22,315 bases of DNA from a virus, in the IMG/VR virus record IMGVR_UViG_3300049491_000471, positions 1-22,315 of that record; one strand, written 5' to 3'. Position numbers and translations under genes: made by a program. The notes under the pieces were generated by a model, which made no database searches, was not told the origin of the DNA, and worked only from the letters and a program-made list of their open reading frames with translations. Positions 21,350 to 22,315 of the stretch are shown one piece after another; positions within the stretch are counted from its first letter, which is position 1, and the number at the start of each line of letters is the position of its first letter.

Positions 21350-21632
21350 TCGGCGCAACAACTTCCCGCACCCGCACCGGCCGCACGCGCCATCGCATTA
21401 CCACATCGTTACTGGTTCGGCCCTCTTGCCATGTCCGGTGCATTTCTGCGCACCAGCCGCGCGCTTGTTCGCGGGTGCAGAACAGCAACGCGCGGGTGGG
21501 CTCGCCTTCATACGGCTGGCCGACAACAAGGTCACGCGCCCACGCGCAGCCGATGAGCATGATCTGGTCGGCCGGGTGCGAGCCGGTGAATTCGATTCCC
21601 CACAGCAGTCGGTTCCAAATCTGATGGCTCAT
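21303..21632 (-). CDS. Phage protein with 3' end replaced by insertion-sequence DNA, 109 aa
   Basis: ATG 21632 opens MSHQIWNRLLWGIEFTGSHPADQIMLIGCAWARDLV, then 'GEPTRALLFCTREQARGWCAEMHRTWQ' and 'RWRVRPVRVREVV'. The first 94 or so residues look like a real phage protein: a response to a host hazard is not evident, and I do not recognise the family. The ORF then continues with APIANLAIRWHRPASSA, which is the IS fragment read backwards (21303-21349). The original C-terminus is therefore lost or altered, perhaps by only a few residues, since 'VRPVRVREVV' is a plausible last strand. Function and activity are unknown. Confidence 0.6.
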   Translation of the reverse strand: MSHQIWNRLLWGIEFTGSHPADQIMLIGCAWARDLVVGQPYEGEPTRALLFCTREQARGWCAEMHRTWQEGRTSNDVVMRWRVRPVRVREVVAPIANLAIRWHRPASSA

Positions 21633-21641
21633 GGAAAGGCC

Positions 21642-21902
21642 TTACTGCAGCGTGGTGATTGATGAGGGCTTCAGATCGGCGATCTGGCGAAGCACCGTCC
21701 GGCTGGTGTCGAAGCCGATGGACGCCTCGGCCATGCCGGTCATGCCGGCGAAGTGGCTGGTCCAGAACACCAGGCGCTGGTCGGCGTCCATGTCGCGCGT
21801 GGCCAGCACGATCGGCAGCGCCAGCGCTTGCCCCAGCTGCGTGGACAGTTCCACCGGATCGTTGCCGCTGAGCTGCACAACGGTGTCTGACAAGTCGGTC
21901 AT
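21642..21902 (-). CDS. Early-region protein, unknown function, 86 aa
   Basis: ATG 21902 overlaps the preceding stop (ATGA at 21899-21902). The sequence MTDLSDTVVQLSGNDPVELSTQLGQALALPIVLATRDMDADQRLVFWTSHFAGMTGMAEASIGFDTSRTVLRQIADLKPS has an alpha/beta character and no membrane segment. I do not recognise it. It ends nine bases before the start of the next gene in the operon. Confidence 0.6.
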   Translation of the reverse strand: MTDLSDTVVQLSGNDPVELSTQLGQALALPIVLATRDMDADQRLVFWTSHFAGMTGMAEASIGFDTSRTVLRQIADLKPSSITTLQ

Positions 21903-22192
21903 GCCGCCACCCCCGCCTGGCGGGTGATGCGCACCACATACGGGTGCTCGGCGTCGAAGCGTGCGATCAGCCCGCGCGCTTCGGCGTAGCCCAGCGCCTG
22001 ACGGTTCATCTCGATGAAGTCGTCGGGCATCTCGCGCGGGTCGAGCATGGGGCGCGTGTCCAGCCAGCGGATGTTGCCGGGCTGCTGCACATGGTCGAGC
22101 ACGGCCTCGCTTTCGATGTCGCTGATGCAGGCGCGGTCGGCCAGCTGCAGCGCGGTGAGGATCAATTCAACGTGGCGGTCGGGGTCGCTCAT
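21899..22192 (-). CDS. Early-region protein, unknown function, 97 aa
   Basis: ATG 22192 overlaps the stop of the partial gene at the window edge (ATGA). It reads MSDPDRHVELILTALQLADRACISDIESEAVLDHVQQPGNIRWLDTRPML, then 'MPDDFIEMNRQALGYAEARGLIARFDAEHPYVVRITRQAGVAA'. The second half resembles a winged-helix-like element ('Y.eaRGLI.rfd...pYVVRIT'), possibly an HTH-type domain, though I would not rely on it. No named family recognised. Confidence 0.6.
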   Translation of the reverse strand: MSDPDRHVELILTALQLADRACISDIESEAVLDHVQQPGNIRWLDTRPMLDPREMPDDFIEMNRQALGYAEARGLIARFDAEHPYVVRITRQAGVAA

Positions 22193-22315
22193 GGTGGTGG
22201 CGTGTCGTCCTGGGTGGTGTTGGTGTCGAACAGCGGCAGCGGCGGCAGCGCCACGGGCTTGCGTGCCAGGTTGCGGTCGATGCCGTGCTGGCGCACGCGG
22301 TGTTCCGCACCTGCC
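22189..22315 (-). CDS. C-terminal end of an early-region protein (partial)
   Basis: Open from the right edge and stopping with TGA at 22191-22189, overlapping the next gene's ATG. The visible 41 residues are AGAEHRVRQHGIDRNLARKP, then VALPPLPLFDTNTTQDDTPPP. It is a basic helix followed by a Pro-rich, disordered tail. The rest lies outside the window, so no function can be given. Confidence 0.6.
   Translation of the reverse strand, partial: AGAEHRVRQHGIDRNLARKPVALPPLPLFDTNTTQDDTPPP

Overview
The window is about 22 kb of a temperate, long-tailed (siphovirus-type, lambda/HK97-like) bacteriophage. It is very GC-rich, and its codon use, protein families and a tRNA-Val(CAC)-type attachment core suggest a betaproteobacterial host, probably Burkholderiales; that host call is inference. 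No clearly chromosomal host gene is visible. The ends cut through genes on both sides.

Plus strand, 1-18630, is one nearly gap-free late operon, with genes mostly coupled by ATGA/TGATG/TAATG overlaps. It opens with an accessory group: the end of a glycine-rich protein, two small likely structural proteins, and a serine DD-peptidase (SxxK, SxN and KTG all present) carrying a long C-terminal repeat tail. The head module follows: a gpW-like connector with an extra N-terminal domain, the portal, a prohead protease fused in frame to the HK97-type major capsid protein (with a well-placed internal ribosome site before the capsid part), two small head genes and a gpFII-like joining protein. The tail module has a tail terminator-like protein, the tube, a tail assembly chaperone pair joined by a -1 frameshift at A_AAA_AAC, the tape measure, two minor tail proteins, a DUF6950/NlpC-P60-like protein and a J-like tip protein. 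Then come a tail fibre assembly-like protein, a small sigma-region-4-like protein and four small genes, two of them membrane proteins, where lysis genes often lie.

18622-18864 is an apparently intact attP. A 45-bp 3' part of a tRNA-Val(CAC) gene sits between two pairs of tandem 12-bp direct repeats that look like integrase arm-binding sites. A hairpin between the core and the second pair could end transcription from both sides.

Minus strand, 22315-18790, is the start of the early or lysogeny-side operon: several small unknown genes, a Cys-rich zinc-ribbon-like protein, an excisionase-like HTH protein, and a tyrosine integrase whose start lies inside the HTH gene. A truncated IS4-family insertion sequence (about 20928-21349) interrupts this operon and has damaged the end of one phage gene.

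Late genes and integrase lie on opposite sides of an unsplit attP, so the DNA is not a simple single integrated prophage. It fits a circular or packaged phage genome, a viral contig, or the junction of two tandem prophages.
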